Origin: a bacterium | Lineage (GTDB): Bacteria; Chloroflexota; Dormibacteria; UBA8260; Bog-877 | DNA length: 14,337 nt | Direction of reading: 5' to 3' | NCBI GenBank assembly: GCA_021791455.1 | Contig: JAJYWM010000072.1 | Location: forward strand, 1-14,337 | Shown: positions 13,885 to 14,337 of the stretch, piece by piece | Position numbering within the stretch: position 1 is the first letter of the stretch | Layout: each line of letters begins with the position of its first letter | Program-made: the position numbers and the translations under genes | The notes under the pieces: generated by a model | The model's input: only the letters and a program-made list of their open reading frames with translations | Told to the model about the DNA's origin: nothing | Database searches by the model: none

Positions 13885-14337
13885 ATGAGCGACGCTCTGA
13901 CGGAGCGCTGGACCGCGACCGACTCCTGGAACTTCGCGTCCTTCTGCATCGGCATGCTGTTGGAGTCCTATGTCTTCGGCACGGCCACCATCGCCACCGG
14001 CTGGGTCCACACCCCGGTCGTGCTGCGGTCCCTGTTGCTCTCCTGGTCCCCGATCTGGCAGATCCTCGGCATCGCTGCCCTGGGGCCGGTGTCAGACAGG
14101 GTGGGACGCCGGCCGGTCTTCTTCGCCACCCTCACCCTCTACGGGTTGGGTGGCCTGGGGCTGATCTTCAGCTCTAGCTACCAGCTGATCCTGATCTCAC
14201 TGGCGGTGATGCTGTTCGCCTCAGGAGGTGAGCTGAACGGGATTCTGGTCTCCTCTCACGAGGTGATGCCCGCCAGACACCGGGGCAAGACCATGATGCT
14301 GGCGATCAACTGCGCCAATCTGGGGGGCCTGGCCCTG
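13885..14337 (+). CDS. MFS transporter, N-terminal part; paralogue of the permease at 6016-7356
   Basis: The first 151 codons of a membrane transporter run off the right edge with no stop codon. The translation begins MSDALTERWTATDSWNF and follows the other permease closely: LLLESYVFGTATIATGW against LLLESYIFGMSSIATGW, then RSLLLSWSP, GPVSDRVGRR (MFS loop 2-3 motif), ASGGELNGI and HEVMPA..R.KTMML. About four transmembrane segments are included. ATG at 13885 has GGGAGG 11 bases upstream; the other upstream ATG (13833) runs into a stop. The 78 bases between deoA and this gene show no other feature. Placement after cdd-deoA suggests import of pyrimidine or deoxynucleosides, by context only. Confidence 0.9.
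   Translation, partial: MSDALTERWTATDSWNFASFCIGMLLESYVFGTATIATGWVHTPVVLRSLLLSWSPIWQILGIAALGPVSDRVGRRPVFFATLTLYGLGGLGLIFSSSYQLILISLAVMLFASGGELNGILVSSHEVMPARHRGKTMMLAINCANLGGLAL

Noticed and set aside
1..14337. Mobile elements, CRISPR arrays, phage or defence genes
   Set aside because: No transposase, integrase, repeat array, inverted-repeat boundary or defence-type domain was seen; all main genes are metabolic and share the same base composition.

Overview
This window comes from a high-GC bacterium with many GTG and TTG start codons. It encodes a mycothiol-type DinB/MDMPI-like enzyme and an actinobacterial-type cytidine deaminase (CAECG rather than CAER around the zinc site). That points to Actinomycetota or a neighbouring terrestrial lineage such as Chloroflexota/Dormibacterota. 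There is no rRNA or other marker to settle it. I see no mobile element, CRISPR array, tRNA or rRNA.

Left end (1-2252): the first 46 codons of a mannose-1-phosphate guanylyltransferase-like gene lie immediately downstream of metK on the minus strand. A divergent plus-strand gene encodes a mycothiol-dependent maleylpyruvate isomerase-like protein. The 304-base stretch 2253-2556 has no convincing intact gene, only a possible amidohydrolase remnant.

Middle (2557-8538, minus strand): a probable five-gene operon in the order LacI-family regulator, MFS permease, inosine-uridine-type nucleoside hydrolase, adenosine deaminase-family enzyme, M20 amidohydrolase. It starts from a well-formed promoter (TTGACA, 17 bases, TAGCAT) followed by two tandem LacI-type operators centred on AACCGGTT. 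The likely logic is nucleoside uptake, deamination and hydrolysis under repression by the local LacI protein.

Right part (8724-14337): two divergent units meet at 11949-12088. Leftward are deoC, a full-length aldehyde dehydrogenase, and a short degenerate aldehyde dehydrogenase paralogue, joined by overlaps. Rightward are cdd, deoA and a second MFS permease that is cut by the window end and is clearly paralogous to the first. Together these form a (deoxy)nucleoside salvage and catabolism route: Cdd deaminates cytidine or deoxycytidine, DeoA releases the base and (deoxy)ribose 1-phosphate, DeoC cleaves deoxyribose 5-phosphate to glyceraldehyde 3-phosphate and acetaldehyde, and the aldehyde dehydrogenase can oxidise the acetaldehyde. 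Phosphopentomutase, purine nucleoside phosphorylase and ribokinase are not in the window.

Nothing here is an unmistakably new system. The most unusual points are the catalytically dead aldehyde dehydrogenase partner, the duplicated permease, active-site changes in the nucleoside hydrolase and the deaminase, and a 19-codon bridging ORF.
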